Below are positions 14,740 to 22,417 of a stretch of 38,713 bases of DNA, in pieces (the stretch's first letter is position 1; every line of letters starts with the position of its first letter). The stretch is from the NCBI GenBank assembly GCA_002772695.1, contig PFDI01000002.1, positions 30,316-69,028 of the forward strand, written 5' to 3'. The position numbers and the translations under genes are program-made. Under the pieces are notes generated by a model. It saw nothing but the letters and a program-made list of their open reading frames with translations. It did not search any database and had not been told where the DNA came from. The stretch comes from Candidatus Pacebacteria bacterium CG10_big_fil_rev_8_21_14_0_10_44_54. GTDB taxonomy: Bacteria > Patescibacteriota > Microgenomatia > UBA1400 > PJMF01.

Positions 14740-15467
14740 ACTTTGTGTACTCCTGGATTAACTCGAGCTGCATCCGGTATAAAAAATACGCAGACCAGAC
14801 CCTGGGCTTGTGGCGACCAAGCCTGAGAAGCTCGAATAAGATCTGGTGATCCACCAAATTGGTACTGCATAGGGTTTGGCAAGGTTGCAGCAGCTAGTTC
14901 TACAACGACAGAAATTCGATTGAATGGATTGATAAGAAGTAGTTTTTTCCACTTATACCAACGTTTATAGTGAGCATATTTTTGATGCCAATCTTGAAGA
15001 AATGGAAGGTGATTAGCGAGTAAAAAATGATTGCTGTCAGGCACAATATCTTCTGTACCCCAGCCAAGTGATGGTCTACTTTTTTGTATATGTGCGCCTC
15101 GAACATTTTGTGATCTATTTGTTGTCGTGTGAGGTTGAAGTGAGAATTCGTCAAGTGCTTGAATTTTTCCAAAAGTATGAGTCAATTTTTTACCCTCAAG
15201 TTCACTGCTAATTTCAAATCCTAGTAAATCTGAAACCTGTTGTTCCAAATACAGCGACTCTTTTTCTGATAGTTGGGCAGAAGTCGCAGCTACTGTTTCT
15301 AGTTTGGCGAAAATTTCATCACGCTCTTGCTTGGGGACGGCAACGCTAGTTTGGGAAGACGTGATAGGAGTTTTGAAATCAAATTGTTCAGAGAATTCTT
15401 GACGCTTTTTATCCAAAATTTTTTCAAGCTTATTGAGTGAATAGGTTGAGGCAGGTGCGGCTATCAT
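14736..15467 (-). CDS. Unrecognised 243-aa protein
   Basis: No family recognised. The N-terminal half (to about residue 115) is charged and probably helical ('KLEKILDKKRQEFSEQF', 'LSEKESLYLEQQVSDLL'). The middle has a basic segment around 'NRSQNVRGAHIQKSRPSLGWG', then an aromatic basic stretch 'QKYAHYKRWYKWKKL'. The C-terminal part ('NRISVVVELAAATLPNPMQYQFGGS', 'GLVCVFFIPD') looks like a compact alpha/beta domain. There is no signal peptide or clear membrane helix. It has 4-bp overlaps with gltX upstream and with the 113-aa gene downstream. The basic and aromatic patch could suit nucleic-acid or membrane contact, but nothing specific can be claimed. Confidence 0.75.
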   Translation of the reverse strand: MIAAPASTYSLNKLEKILDKKRQEFSEQFDFKTPITSSQTSVAVPKQERDEIFAKLETVAATSAQLSEKESLYLEQQVSDLLGFEISSELEGKKLTHTFGKIQALDEFSLQPHTTTNRSQNVRGAHIQKSRPSLGWGTEDIVPDSNHFLLANHLPFLQDWHQKYAHYKRWYKWKKLLLINPFNRISVVVELAAATLPNPMQYQFGGSPDLIRASQAWSPQAQGLVCVFFIPDAARVNPGVHKV

Positions 15468-16891
15468 AGTAAAGAGAGCCGTTCAAGTGTTCGTTTCTTT
15501 CCGAGTACTTCAATCATAGAAAAAAGTGGTGGTGTAGCTGTTTGTCCACTGACAGCCAGACGAAGTAACATGAAATACTGGCTCTTGTTCCAGTTGTGTT
15601 GCTCTTGTAGGTTGCGGACAACAGTCTCGATGGCTTGTTCATCCCAAGTTGCTATAGCGGTGAGCGAACTTGTCGTAATTTTTAATTGTTCTTTTACCAA
15701 CTCTGGAGTGGCTTTTTTGCATAAACGCGTTTGATCTACAGAAATAGGTCGATAAAAAAAATCGGTGTATTGCTCAAAATCACTCAGTGTCACCAGTCTC
15801 TCTTGTACAAGAGGTAGCAGTTTTTTGACTAATTCTAATGGACAATCTGGCGGAATAAAGGGTTTGAGTCGTTCAAGTAACTCAGTGGTCGAGAGCGCTC
15901 GAATATACACGCCGTTAAGCCACCGCAACTTGACAATATCAAAGGCTACCGAGTTTGGGCTGATATCTGCTGGGTCGAAATGTTCAATGTACTCAGTGAG
16001 CGTGAGAACCTCTTTTTGCTCAGGATGACTCCAGCCTAGAATCATAAAAAAATTAAGTAGACTTTCTGGTAAGAATCCTTGATCAAGAAATGATTGAGCT
16101 GAGACTTCGCCCTTGCGCTTGCTCATTTTTCCTTTGCCATTGGGATTGAGAAAAATAGGGATGTGCGCAAACACTGGCGGTCGCCAACCAAAAGCATTGT
16201 AGAGCAAAACATGTTTTGGAGTCGAGCTAATCCATTCTTCTCCACGAAGAATATGTGAAATCTGCATTGCATGGTCGTCTACAACAACGGCAAGGTGATA
16301 GGTTGGAAAGCCATCTGTTTTTAGTAGCACCTGGTCATCAACATCAGCTCCAGACACTGTAATAGTGCCTCGGATTAGGTCGCGAAAAGTGATGACTTCT
16401 TCTTTCGGCACTTTGAGACGAATAACTGCGGGATGTTTGTCTGCTAGACGATTTGCCACTTCTTGAGAACTCAGCTGACGACAGGTGCCAACATATTTCG
16501 GCTGTTGCTTATTTGCTATTTGCTCGGCACGAACTTTTTCGAGCTGCTCGCGGGTACAGAAGCAATAAAATGCTTTGTCTTGTGCCACCAATTGCTCAGC
16601 TCGCTCTCGATAGAGAGAAAGACGTTTTGACTGTATATAAGGGGCATATGGTCCGCCAATATCTGGACCCTCATCCCATGTAAGACCATAGGCTTTGATA
16701 GTTTTCAGGATGCGGCTGACAGCTCCAGGAACCTCGCGAGTTTGGTCGGTATCCTCAATTCTCAGAATGAATTTCCCGGAATATTTTTTGGCATACGCGT
16801 AGTTTTTGAGCAACATCGCCATACTGCCGACGTGAATTTCGCCAGTTGGACTTGGGGCCATGCGGGTACGAACAGTACTTGATTTGTTCAT
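15464..16891 (-). CDS. gltX: Glutamyl-tRNA synthetase
   Basis: 475 aa class I synthetase. 'RMAPSPTGEIHVGS' is the HIGH-type signature, 'ILRIEDTDQTR' is the GluRS motif, 'YCFCTREQL' with 'PKYVGTC' gives the zinc-site cysteines (CxC ... C), and 'GKMSKRKG' is the KMSKS loop. The C-terminal anticodon-binding domain is present at the usual length. It charges tRNA-Glu and, if non-discriminating, tRNA-Gln for GatCAB conversion. The tRNA-Gln in this window with a U1-A72 pair is compatible with that route; no glnS or gatCAB lies in the window. It overlaps both flanking genes by 4 bp and is second in the minus-strand run. Confidence 0.97.
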   Translation of the reverse strand: MNKSSTVRTRMAPSPTGEIHVGSMAMLLKNYAYAKKYSGKFILRIEDTDQTREVPGAVSRILKTIKAYGLTWDEGPDIGGPYAPYIQSKRLSLYRERAEQLVAQDKAFYCFCTREQLEKVRAEQIANKQQPKYVGTCRQLSSQEVANRLADKHPAVIRLKVPKEEVITFRDLIRGTITVSGADVDDQVLLKTDGFPTYHLAVVVDDHAMQISHILRGEEWISSTPKHVLLYNAFGWRPPVFAHIPIFLNPNGKGKMSKRKGEVSAQSFLDQGFLPESLLNFFMILGWSHPEQKEVLTLTEYIEHFDPADISPNSVAFDIVKLRWLNGVYIRALSTTELLERLKPFIPPDCPLELVKKLLPLVQERLVTLSDFEQYTDFFYRPISVDQTRLCKKATPELVKEQLKITTSSLTAIATWDEQAIETVVRNLQEQHNWNKSQYFMLLRLAVSGQTATPPLFSMIEVLGKKRTLERLSLL

Positions 16892-17964
16892 AAGCTTTTC
16901 TGTGCAAATTCTGGCGCAACAGCAGGAACATAACCAAGGAAGTTGTCATCACCCTCAAAAACATAAATTGGTTGCAAGTATGGTTGAAAAACAAAGTTAT
17001 CGAAGTATCCGAGGCGAACACTGCGAATAATTGCCTTCTCTGCTGAAAATTCTGGCACAACGTAGCCTTCACCAGCTTGCAAGATTTCCCATGCTGATTG
17101 TACTGAACGGAGTGGGTAGGTGTGGGTAAAGTTGGCAAATGTGGGAAAGTAGTTGTATTCAAGCTCAACAATTGCATTACTGCCTGATAAACCGCCGGCA
17201 ATAATTGCATGGATGATGCCACGATCTTTGTAAGGTGTGAACATCGGATACATACCGTCTACAGCAGAACGATTAATCTCAATTTTAATAAATTCTGCAT
17301 CTGAAACCGAGACGGCAGGTTGCAGTGTTCTACCAACTAGCTTTTGGTAGGTGATTTCTCCTGAGCTCGTGGCTACATCATCAGGTAGCAAACTTGCGCT
17401 ACTCAAAAATTGTTTGACAACTGAGACAGCCTGAAATCCATCAGGCAATTTAGGGCTAGCAAGTAGTTCTGGTCGACTCATAAAGTCGGTAGTCAGGGAA
17501 AATTGATTAGTGTTGATGTCCATCTCAAATACTGTCACGAGTGGTTGTGATTTGGTCCAACGGTATACTGTTTCATCTATGGCCTCTGGAGTAAATACAA
17601 AATTGTAGGTGTTTGCAATGTCTTTTGCATTTTGATCTGCCAAAAGACTTGGTGTCGCTTGTGAATAGAGAAAGACTTTTGCCCTATCTGGGAAGGTAGG
17701 AAATTTTCCCGTTGGAAGCTCGAGTGAATAGCTGAGTGGCGATTTTGAGAGAGATTCATCAAAAACTATGCCGGGCAAAATGCCAAAACCAACCGTTGGG
17801 GGCTCAGGTTTTGGTGGATTCATCGCTTTCCAAAAAGCAACCAATGATGTAACAAGTACCCGACCGACAATCATAGCTACTAGGGAGATGACTCCCCACT
17901 TGACTACCGCTCGGCCAACCATGGTGGCACGTGCAAGGCTGGATGTGTTTTGTGTTACCGGCAT
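16888..17964 (-). CDS. Unrecognised membrane-anchored 358-aa protein
   Basis: No family recognised. One N-terminal transmembrane segment (about residues 22-45, 'WGVISLVAMIVGRVLVTSLVAFW') precedes a Pro-rich linker ('MNPPKPEPPTVGFG') and a large, mostly beta-strand-like soluble region of ~300 residues, so it is probably a membrane-tethered extracytoplasmic protein. Near the end, 'GEGYVVPEF' and 'LQPIYVFEGD' resemble strands of a compact repeat domain; two similar ~100-residue halves are possible but not shown. It is the first gene of the 11-gene minus-strand run and overlaps gltX by 4 bp. The ATG at 17964 lies ~8 nt after the start expected from the shared TATACT box, with no ribosome site. 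Confidence 0.8.
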   Translation of the reverse strand: MPVTQNTSSLARATMVGRAVVKWGVISLVAMIVGRVLVTSLVAFWKAMNPPKPEPPTVGFGILPGIVFDESLSKSPLSYSLELPTGKFPTFPDRAKVFLYSQATPSLLADQNAKDIANTYNFVFTPEAIDETVYRWTKSQPLVTVFEMDINTNQFSLTTDFMSRPELLASPKLPDGFQAVSVVKQFLSSASLLPDDVATSSGEITYQKLVGRTLQPAVSVSDAEFIKIEINRSAVDGMYPMFTPYKDRGIIHAIIAGGLSGSNAIVELEYNYFPTFANFTHTYPLRSVQSAWEILQAGEGYVVPEFSAEKAIIRSVRLGYFDNFVFQPYLQPIYVFEGDDNFLGYVPAVAPEFAQKSL

Positions 17965-17979
17965 AGTAGTATCTTATCA

Positions 17980-17987
17980 AGTATACT
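17980..17987. promoter_or_regulatory. Palindromic AGTATACT: shared -10 for trmD (+) and the 11-gene run (-)
   Basis: AGTATACT is a perfect 8-bp palindrome in the 30-nt gap between divergent start codons. On the plus strand TATACT (17982-17987) predicts a transcription start at or next to the trmD ATG (17995), making that mRNA leaderless. On the minus strand the same box predicts a start near 17973, leaving about 8 untranslated bases before 17964. No good -35 was seen. Confidence 0.5.
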
Positions 17988-17994
17988 ATCCTTT

Positions 17995-18642
17995 ATGAAC
18001 CTGAAAATACTTTCTCTTTTTCCTGATTATTTTTCTTCTGGTTTGGCGACGTCACTTATGAGACGGGCAATCATAGAGAAAAAGCTTGTTGTCGATCTGG
18101 TCAATATTCGTGATTACACAACTGACAAGCACAAAATTACTGACGAGCGACCATACGGTGGTGGCGCTGGTATGGTGCTGAAGGTAGAACCTATTGTGCG
18201 GGCATTGCGAGACATTGATGTCAAGCGACACGCTGCAAAGAGTAAGGTTGTACTACTCTCTGCGCAAGGATCACCCTACACACAGACTGATGCTGTCCGC
18301 TATGCACAGATGGATGAGTTAATTTTGATCTGCGGACACTACGAAGGGGTCGATGAGCGAGTCGCAGAACACTATGCAGACGAGGAAAAACGCATAGGCG
18401 ATTATGTTTTAATGGGTGGAGAAGTAGCCGCAATGGTTATTGCAGAAAGTGTGACACGATTACTGCCGGGAGTGCTTGGCAATCCTGAGAGCAATAAAGG
18501 CGAGTCGCACAGCGAGCCAGGATTTTTGGGTTTTCCTCAGTACACCAGGCCAGAAGTATTTGAAGGACACAGGGTGCCAAAAGTTTTACTTAGTGGTGAC
18601 CACAGAGCAATTAAAAAGTGGCGGGAGGAGCAGCGTAAATAA
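17995..18642 (+). CDS. trmD: tRNA (guanine-N1-)-methyltransferase
   Basis: The track start (17950) overlaps the divergent gene; the ATG at 17995 gives the expected opening 'MNLKILSLFPDYF' and 215 aa. SPOUT knot motifs are clear: 'LLSAQGSPYTQ', 'LICGHYEGVDERV', 'DYVLMGGEVAAMVIAE' and 'LLPGVLGN'. 'TRPEVFEGHRVPKVLLSGDH' follows. TrmD methylates G37 next to the anticodon and prevents frameshifting. The protein ends shortly after 'AIKKWREEQRK', so the C-terminal helical domain is shorter than in E. coli TrmD (255 aa). The gene stands alone on the plus strand, divergent from the gltX-dnaX run and ending 4 nt from the convergent rfbD. Confidence 0.96.
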   Translation: MNLKILSLFPDYFSSGLATSLMRRAIIEKKLVVDLVNIRDYTTDKHKITDERPYGGGAGMVLKVEPIVRALRDIDVKRHAAKSKVVLLSAQGSPYTQTDAVRYAQMDELILICGHYEGVDERVAEHYADEEKRIGDYVLMGGEVAAMVIAESVTRLLPGVLGNPESNKGESHSEPGFLGFPQYTRPEVFEGHRVPKVLLSGDHRAIKKWREEQRK

Positions 18643-18646
18643 AATT

Positions 18647-19531
18647 CTAGAGCTCAATCAATTTGAGCGCCTCGACGACCGACTTCTGTTCTAACGGCAA
18701 AATTTTCAAGAGTTTTTTGCAGTTAAGTGCAGTATTGGCTTGATATGGCCTGGTCTGTTGCTTTTGGTAAGCGTCGAGATCATTTCTTTCAATTTTCCCT
18801 GGTAGTGAAAGCGCATTTTGCAGTGCTACACCAAAGTCATAATCACTCCATTTTTCGCCACTTGTTGCATGAAAAATACCAGAAATTCTACTTTGAATCA
18901 TAAAATCTAGAACTCGGACAAAGTCGTCGATAAATGTTGGACCGAAATAATGATTGTCAAATAATTTGGCAGCGCCTTGAGAAATCTTCTGGGCAAATTT
19001 GTGGGCAACGTCGAGTTTGGCAAATGGGTCAGAGCGAAACGGTTGGTCGATACGCGCAATGGTCCAAGAATGCAAGGAACTCATGACGATCTCTTCTGCA
19101 TAGGCTTTGGTCTGACCATACCACTCAATGGGGTTTGTGGTATCTGTTTCGGTGTAGAGTGTATCCTTTTTGCCGTCAAACACGTAGGCAGTTGAGACAA
19201 GAATGAGGTGTTTATCAAATTTACTTGCTGCACGAGAGAGCACTTCTGTTCCGGTTACATTAACCCTATATACAAGCCCATTTGTATCTCCCCGCTGCTG
19301 CCAAGCAGCAGTCACATCAGTAAAAGCTGCGAGATGCACACACGTTTTTGCAGTTGATTTTTCAAAAAAAGAAAATACCGTTTGTTCATCGGTTATATCA
19401 ACTGGTTGGATGGGATCAGAGATATCGAGTGTTTGCAGCTCATATTTGTCTGCATATATTTGTGCAAATTTGCTGCCGATAAGACCACTGCTACCCGTGA
19501 TAAGCAGTGCTTGTTTCGCTTCATTTTGCAT
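18647..19531 (-). CDS. rfbD: dTDP-4-dehydrorhamnose reductase (RmlD/RfbD family)
   Basis: 294 aa short-chain dehydrogenase with N-terminal 'LLITGSSGLIGSKF' (NAD(P)-binding), 'CVHLAAFTDV', 'LVSTAYVFDG' and the catalytic pair in 'EWYGQTKAYAE' (YxxxK). These match RmlD, which reduces dTDP-4-keto-L-rhamnose to dTDP-L-rhamnose. It lies directly after rfbC (the stop of rfbC and an AAAGG site sit just before its ATG) and is last in the LCP-rfbBCD operon. Its 3' end lies 4 nt from the convergent trmD stop without a clear terminator. The broader SDR family contains related reductases, but the context supports RmlD. Confidence 0.88.
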   Translation of the reverse strand: MQNEAKQALLITGSSGLIGSKFAQIYADKYELQTLDISDPIQPVDITDEQTVFSFFEKSTAKTCVHLAAFTDVTAAWQQRGDTNGLVYRVNVTGTEVLSRAASKFDKHLILVSTAYVFDGKKDTLYTETDTTNPIEWYGQTKAYAEEIVMSSLHSWTIARIDQPFRSDPFAKLDVAHKFAQKISQGAAKLFDNHYFGPTFIDDFVRVLDFMIQSRISGIFHATSGEKWSDYDFGVALQNALSLPGKIERNDLDAYQKQQTRPYQANTALNCKKLLKILPLEQKSVVEALKLIEL

Positions 19532-19532
19532 A

Positions 19533-20066
19533 CTAACCTTTGGTCATTTCCCAAACGTCAGCACCAAACTGGTCCCAAGATAATCGAAACTCGTCTGGAT
19601 CTGCTTTATCAAATTGTTCGCTGGTGTAGTAAATCAAGTTGGCAGCTACAGCACCAAGATTTGCGACACCATGGGCTACACCGGGTGGAATAGCAAGCAA
19701 TTTTGTGTTTGTACCACCAAGCATAAATCTCATATGTGTCTGGTATGTAGGTGAACCTGCTCGTACGTCGTGCAGGTTGACGAGCAGTGAAGATTCTGGT
19801 GGCGCAAACCAGACGTCTGTTTGGTTGTGATGTAGGTGATACGCCTTAATTACCCCGGGAGACATGTGAGAAAGACTCACCTGTTTGACAGTGATAGGCT
19901 GGGAAAAAACATGGAGTAGTCCAGTTTCGAGTCGAGCTAATTCGACAAAGTAACCACCATCATCTTGCATTACCGGCGTTGGAACAAATTCAACTCCATC
20001 AATTTTTGCTTGCTGTTGGTAGCTTTGTCTTGTTACCTGGTTAGCTATCTCTGTATGAATGTCCAT
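19533..20066 (-). CDS. rfbC: dTDP-4-dehydrorhamnose 3,5-epimerase-like cupin (RmlC/RfbC family)
   Basis: 177 aa, the usual RmlC size. 'MQDDGGYFVEL' matches the D-x-R-G-x-F-x-E region, 'VIKAYHLHHNQTDVWF' takes the place of the G-x-x-R-G-x-H-Y-Q segment with the catalytic His, and 'IPPGVAHGVANLG' is the P-P-G-x-A-H-G motif. RmlC converts dTDP-4-keto-6-deoxyglucose to the L-rhamno form. The central motif is divergent (KAYHLHH rather than RGLHYQ), so a related epimerase activity is possible. AAAGGAA precedes the ATG. It sits between rfbB and rfbD in the operon. Confidence 0.88.
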   Translation of the reverse strand: MDIHTEIANQVTRQSYQQQAKIDGVEFVPTPVMQDDGGYFVELARLETGLLHVFSQPITVKQVSLSHMSPGVIKAYHLHHNQTDVWFAPPESSLLVNLHDVRAGSPTYQTHMRFMLGGTNTKLLAIPPGVAHGVANLGAVAANLIYYTSEQFDKADPDEFRLSWDQFGADVWEMTKG

Positions 20067-20080
20067 GACTATTCCTTTTA

Positions 20081-21112
20081 TTATTTTCTATCCTGATACT
20101 GTGTTTTGAAATACGCTTGATTTTGCTCTTTAAGCGGTCGCCACCAAGCCTCGTTGGCTCGGTACCACTCGATAGTCTTATTCAGACCTTCTTGAAGTGT
20201 GACGCTTGGTTTCCAACCAAGTGTTTTATTAATATGCGACCAATCAACGCTGTATTTTCGATCGTGACCTGCTCGATCAGTAACGTATTCAATGTTACTC
20301 TCTGGAATTTCCATTGCCTTAAGAATATATTTTATAACTTCGAGGTTGGTTGTTTCGATTGTTTCACCTCCAACCAAAAAAGTCGTATTAAGTTGGTCGC
20401 TCAAAATAATACATTCTATAGCGGAGCAGTGGTCGAGTACATAGAGCCAATCTCGAACTTGCAAGCCGTCACCATAAACAGGTACTTTATCTCCATCTAT
20501 GGAGTTGGTTATTGCAAGACCTACGAGCTTTTCTGGGAATTGGTGGGGTCCATAGTTGTTTGAGCAGTTTGAGATCGTGTAAGGCAATCCATAGGTCTCG
20601 CCATAGGCGCGGACAAGATGATCGGAGCCGGCCTTGCTTGCGGCGTAGGGACTTCTTGGGTTGTAGGGAGTTTTTTCACTAAATTTTCCTGGCTGACCGA
20701 GCTCAAGTGTGCCAAATACCTCGTCAGTCGAAATATGATGAAATCGCTTAACTTTTGATTTAAGCGCAGCATCAAGTAATACTTGAGTTCCAATCACATT
20801 TGTTTTGAGAAAGATTTGGGGATCAAGAATAGAGCGATCAACATGTGTCTCTGCTGCAAAGTGAACGACAATATCAACTCCTGCCATTGCGTGATCAACA
20901 ACTTCTTGGTTGGTGATAGAGCCTTTGATAAACGAGTATTCAGATTCATTTTCGACAGATTTTAGATTTTCTAATGTACCTGCATACGTGAGAGCGTCAA
21001 GATTGCGGATTTGATCATTGGGAAATTTCTTGTGCCAATACTGAATGAAATTGGATCCGATGAATCCTGCACCACCTGTTATGAGGAGTGTGATTGAGTG
21101 TTCTGGGTGCAT
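20081..21112 (-). CDS. rfbB: dTDP-glucose 4,6-dehydratase
   Basis: 343 aa extended SDR. 'LLITGGAGFIGSNFI' binds NAD, 'LDALTYAGTLENL' and 'VHFAAETHVDRSI' are RmlB signatures, 'HISTDEVFG' carries the catalytic Asp-Glu, and 'SPYAASKAGSDHL' the YxxxK. 'NCSNNYGPHQFPEKL' and 'GLQVRDWLYV' complete the match. It dehydrates dTDP-glucose to dTDP-4-keto-6-deoxyglucose, the first committed step toward dTDP-L-rhamnose. Its AAGGAG ribosome site lies inside the end of the 58-aa gene upstream. RmlA, which would supply dTDP-glucose, is not in the window. Confidence 0.96.
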   Translation of the reverse strand: MHPEHSITLLITGGAGFIGSNFIQYWHKKFPNDQIRNLDALTYAGTLENLKSVENESEYSFIKGSITNQEVVDHAMAGVDIVVHFAAETHVDRSILDPQIFLKTNVIGTQVLLDAALKSKVKRFHHISTDEVFGTLELGQPGKFSEKTPYNPRSPYAASKAGSDHLVRAYGETYGLPYTISNCSNNYGPHQFPEKLVGLAITNSIDGDKVPVYGDGLQVRDWLYVLDHCSAIECIILSDQLNTTFLVGGETIETTNLEVIKYILKAMEIPESNIEYVTDRAGHDRKYSVDWSHINKTLGWKPSVTLQEGLNKTIEWYRANEAWWRPLKEQNQAYFKTQYQDRK

Positions 21113-21113
21113 A

Positions 21114-21290
21114 CTACTCCTTGCTGTTCTCTTGCATTATACCAAGCTTGATTTGTTCTAGTTTATTATTTTTGTGCACTTCTGTCTGGTAGAGCGCATG
21201 ATAGTAGCCAGCAAAAAGGGCCAACAATACTATGACGACCATCAGTATTTGGATAATTCGATTGGGGGGAATTGGTTGGTTTTTTGTCAT
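21114..21290 (-). CDS. Small 58-aa single-pass membrane protein between the LCP gene and rfbB
   Basis: Not in the ORF track (below its length cut-off). The minus strand from the ATG at 21290 reads MTKNQPIPPNRIIQI, a hydrophobic helix LMVVIVLLALFAGYYHALY, then a polar tail QTEVHKNNKLEQIKLG, ending at TAG (21116-21114). The start overlaps the LCP stop as ATGA and the end overlaps the rfbB ribosome-site region, so all three genes are tightly linked. The N-terminus is Pro-rich and the tail charged, giving one membrane anchor. Size, overlap and membrane helix support a real gene. Function is unknown; a partner or regulator of the LCP protein is conceivable. Confidence 0.75.
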   Translation of the reverse strand: MTKNQPIPPNRIIQILMVVIVLLALFAGYYHALYQTEVHKNNKLEQIKLGIMQENSKE

Positions 21291-22387
21291 TGTTGTATGT
21301 CAAGTGCTTTGTTAACTTCAGCTTGAAAAAGCTCTTGGTTTGTAATTTGGTACAGCCATGTACCATTGGTCATCTTGATGTTGGGGTGAGCAAGCACTCC
21401 AGATTCTGTTGCAGATTGTATTGAGAGTACTGCTGACTCTATTGTAAGGCCAGTCACAGCATGCTCACCCAGGGCTTTGCCAATTGCCACAATATCTTCT
21501 AGAGGAACAGCAGTTGAGAATCTTGTTTCATAAAATGAGAACAACTTGCCAAGCGTGCTTGGTTGACTAATGAGACGATCACTTATCGCACGCAACACGG
21601 CTGCAATAGCAAGCTTTTGACGCTCTGAACGGGCTAGGTCTGTGCCCTCTGCAGAGTCACTGTGTCTACTACGAATAAACTCCAAGAAACGCTCACCAGA
21701 CATGGATTCTTCGCCTTTGGCAAACGCGACCGTTTTATACAATTTGTTTGGATCTTGCTCGATTGTAACGTCGACACCTGGAATTGGAAACAGGGTATCA
21801 ACGAACGAATTTGGCACGTTGACAGTCACGCCTCCAAGTATGGTCACGAGTTCAGAGAGAGAATCCATATCAATTACAACCGTAAAATCGATCGAGATAT
21901 TACTCATCTCTTCAAGAACTTCTTTAGGAAAACGTTCTGGTTCATCTGGGTAGCGTTCAAAGCCGTAAGCATAGAGAGCATTGATTTTTGTTTTGTAGGC
22001 ATCACTCCAAATATCACGTGGGAGCGGTAATAGGTGGGCCGTACCAGATTGCAGATCTAGAGAGACAAGCAATATTGTATCTGTCAGTGGTGGAACATCA
22101 CCTCGACCTGCGATGGCATCACTCCCAAGAATAAGAAAAACAGGATTTGTCTTTCTTGATTCAACAATGCTCAATTTTTTTGCAAGCTGAAAGAGTTGTT
22201 TTGGAGTCCTGTCTGTTTCATCTGCCACCTGAACTAGATAGCGGTAGCCGAACCAACCTGCAATGATTCCAAAAATGAGAAATGAGGCAATTACGAGTGC
22301 GATCGCCAATGCAGTTGCCTTGAGTACGATACTCTTGAGTGAGAAAGTTTTTGGTGGTGCTAGTTCTTGCTGAGTGACTGCCTTCAT
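21287..22387 (-). CDS. LytR-CpsA-Psr (LCP) family cell-wall glycopolymer ligase
   Basis: 366 aa with one N-terminal membrane helix (about residues 27-52) and an extracytoplasmic LCP domain. 'FLILGSDA', 'LTDTILLVSLD', 'LLPLPRDIW', 'KINALYAYG', 'LGGVTVNVP' and 'FIRSRHSD' followed by 'DLARSERQ' are the canonical family blocks, including the Arg and Asp residues that bind polyprenyl pyrophosphate and metal. LCP enzymes transfer glycopolymers from undecaprenyl pyrophosphate to peptidoglycan or protein. It is first in an operon with a small membrane protein and rfbB/C/D, suggesting that the attached polymer contains rhamnose. It is divergent from the large glycan operon starting at 22418. Confidence 0.93.
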   Translation of the reverse strand: MKAVTQQELAPPKTFSLKSIVLKATALAIALVIASFLIFGIIAGWFGYRYLVQVADETDRTPKQLFQLAKKLSIVESRKTNPVFLILGSDAIAGRGDVPPLTDTILLVSLDLQSGTAHLLPLPRDIWSDAYKTKINALYAYGFERYPDEPERFPKEVLEEMSNISIDFTVVIDMDSLSELVTILGGVTVNVPNSFVDTLFPIPGVDVTIEQDPNKLYKTVAFAKGEESMSGERFLEFIRSRHSDSAEGTDLARSERQKLAIAAVLRAISDRLISQPSTLGKLFSFYETRFSTAVPLEDIVAIGKALGEHAVTGLTIESAVLSIQSATESGVLAHPNIKMTNGTWLYQITNQELFQAEVNKALDIQQ

Positions 22388-22397
22388 ACTCTTGAGC

Positions 22398-22403
22398 TAT
22401 AAT
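22398..22403 (+). promoter_or_regulatory. TATAAT -10 element for the glycan operon at 22418
   Basis: A perfect TATAAT lies 14 nt before the ATG at 22418, predicting a 5' leader of about 8 nt without a Shine-Dalgarno. The -35 candidate TGACTG (22375-22380, 17-nt spacer) is weak. Read on the other strand the same place gives CATTATA, which may serve the divergent LCP operon (ATG at 22387). Confidence 0.55.
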
Positions 22404-22417
22404 GACCTACATCATAC

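Noticed and set aside
18652-18668. GCTCAA-TCAAT-TTGAGC inverted repeat near the trmD/rfbD junction
   Set aside because: Short stem within the rfbD coding end and without a T-tract on either strand, so not called a terminator.
20117-20563. 148-aa plus-strand ORF opposite rfbB
   Set aside because: Antisense shadow of a fully recognisable RmlB.
21166-21366. 66-aa minus-strand ORF spanning the LCP end and the gap to rfbB
   Set aside because: A frame-shifted shadow; another frame encodes the 58-aa membrane protein with a coupled start.
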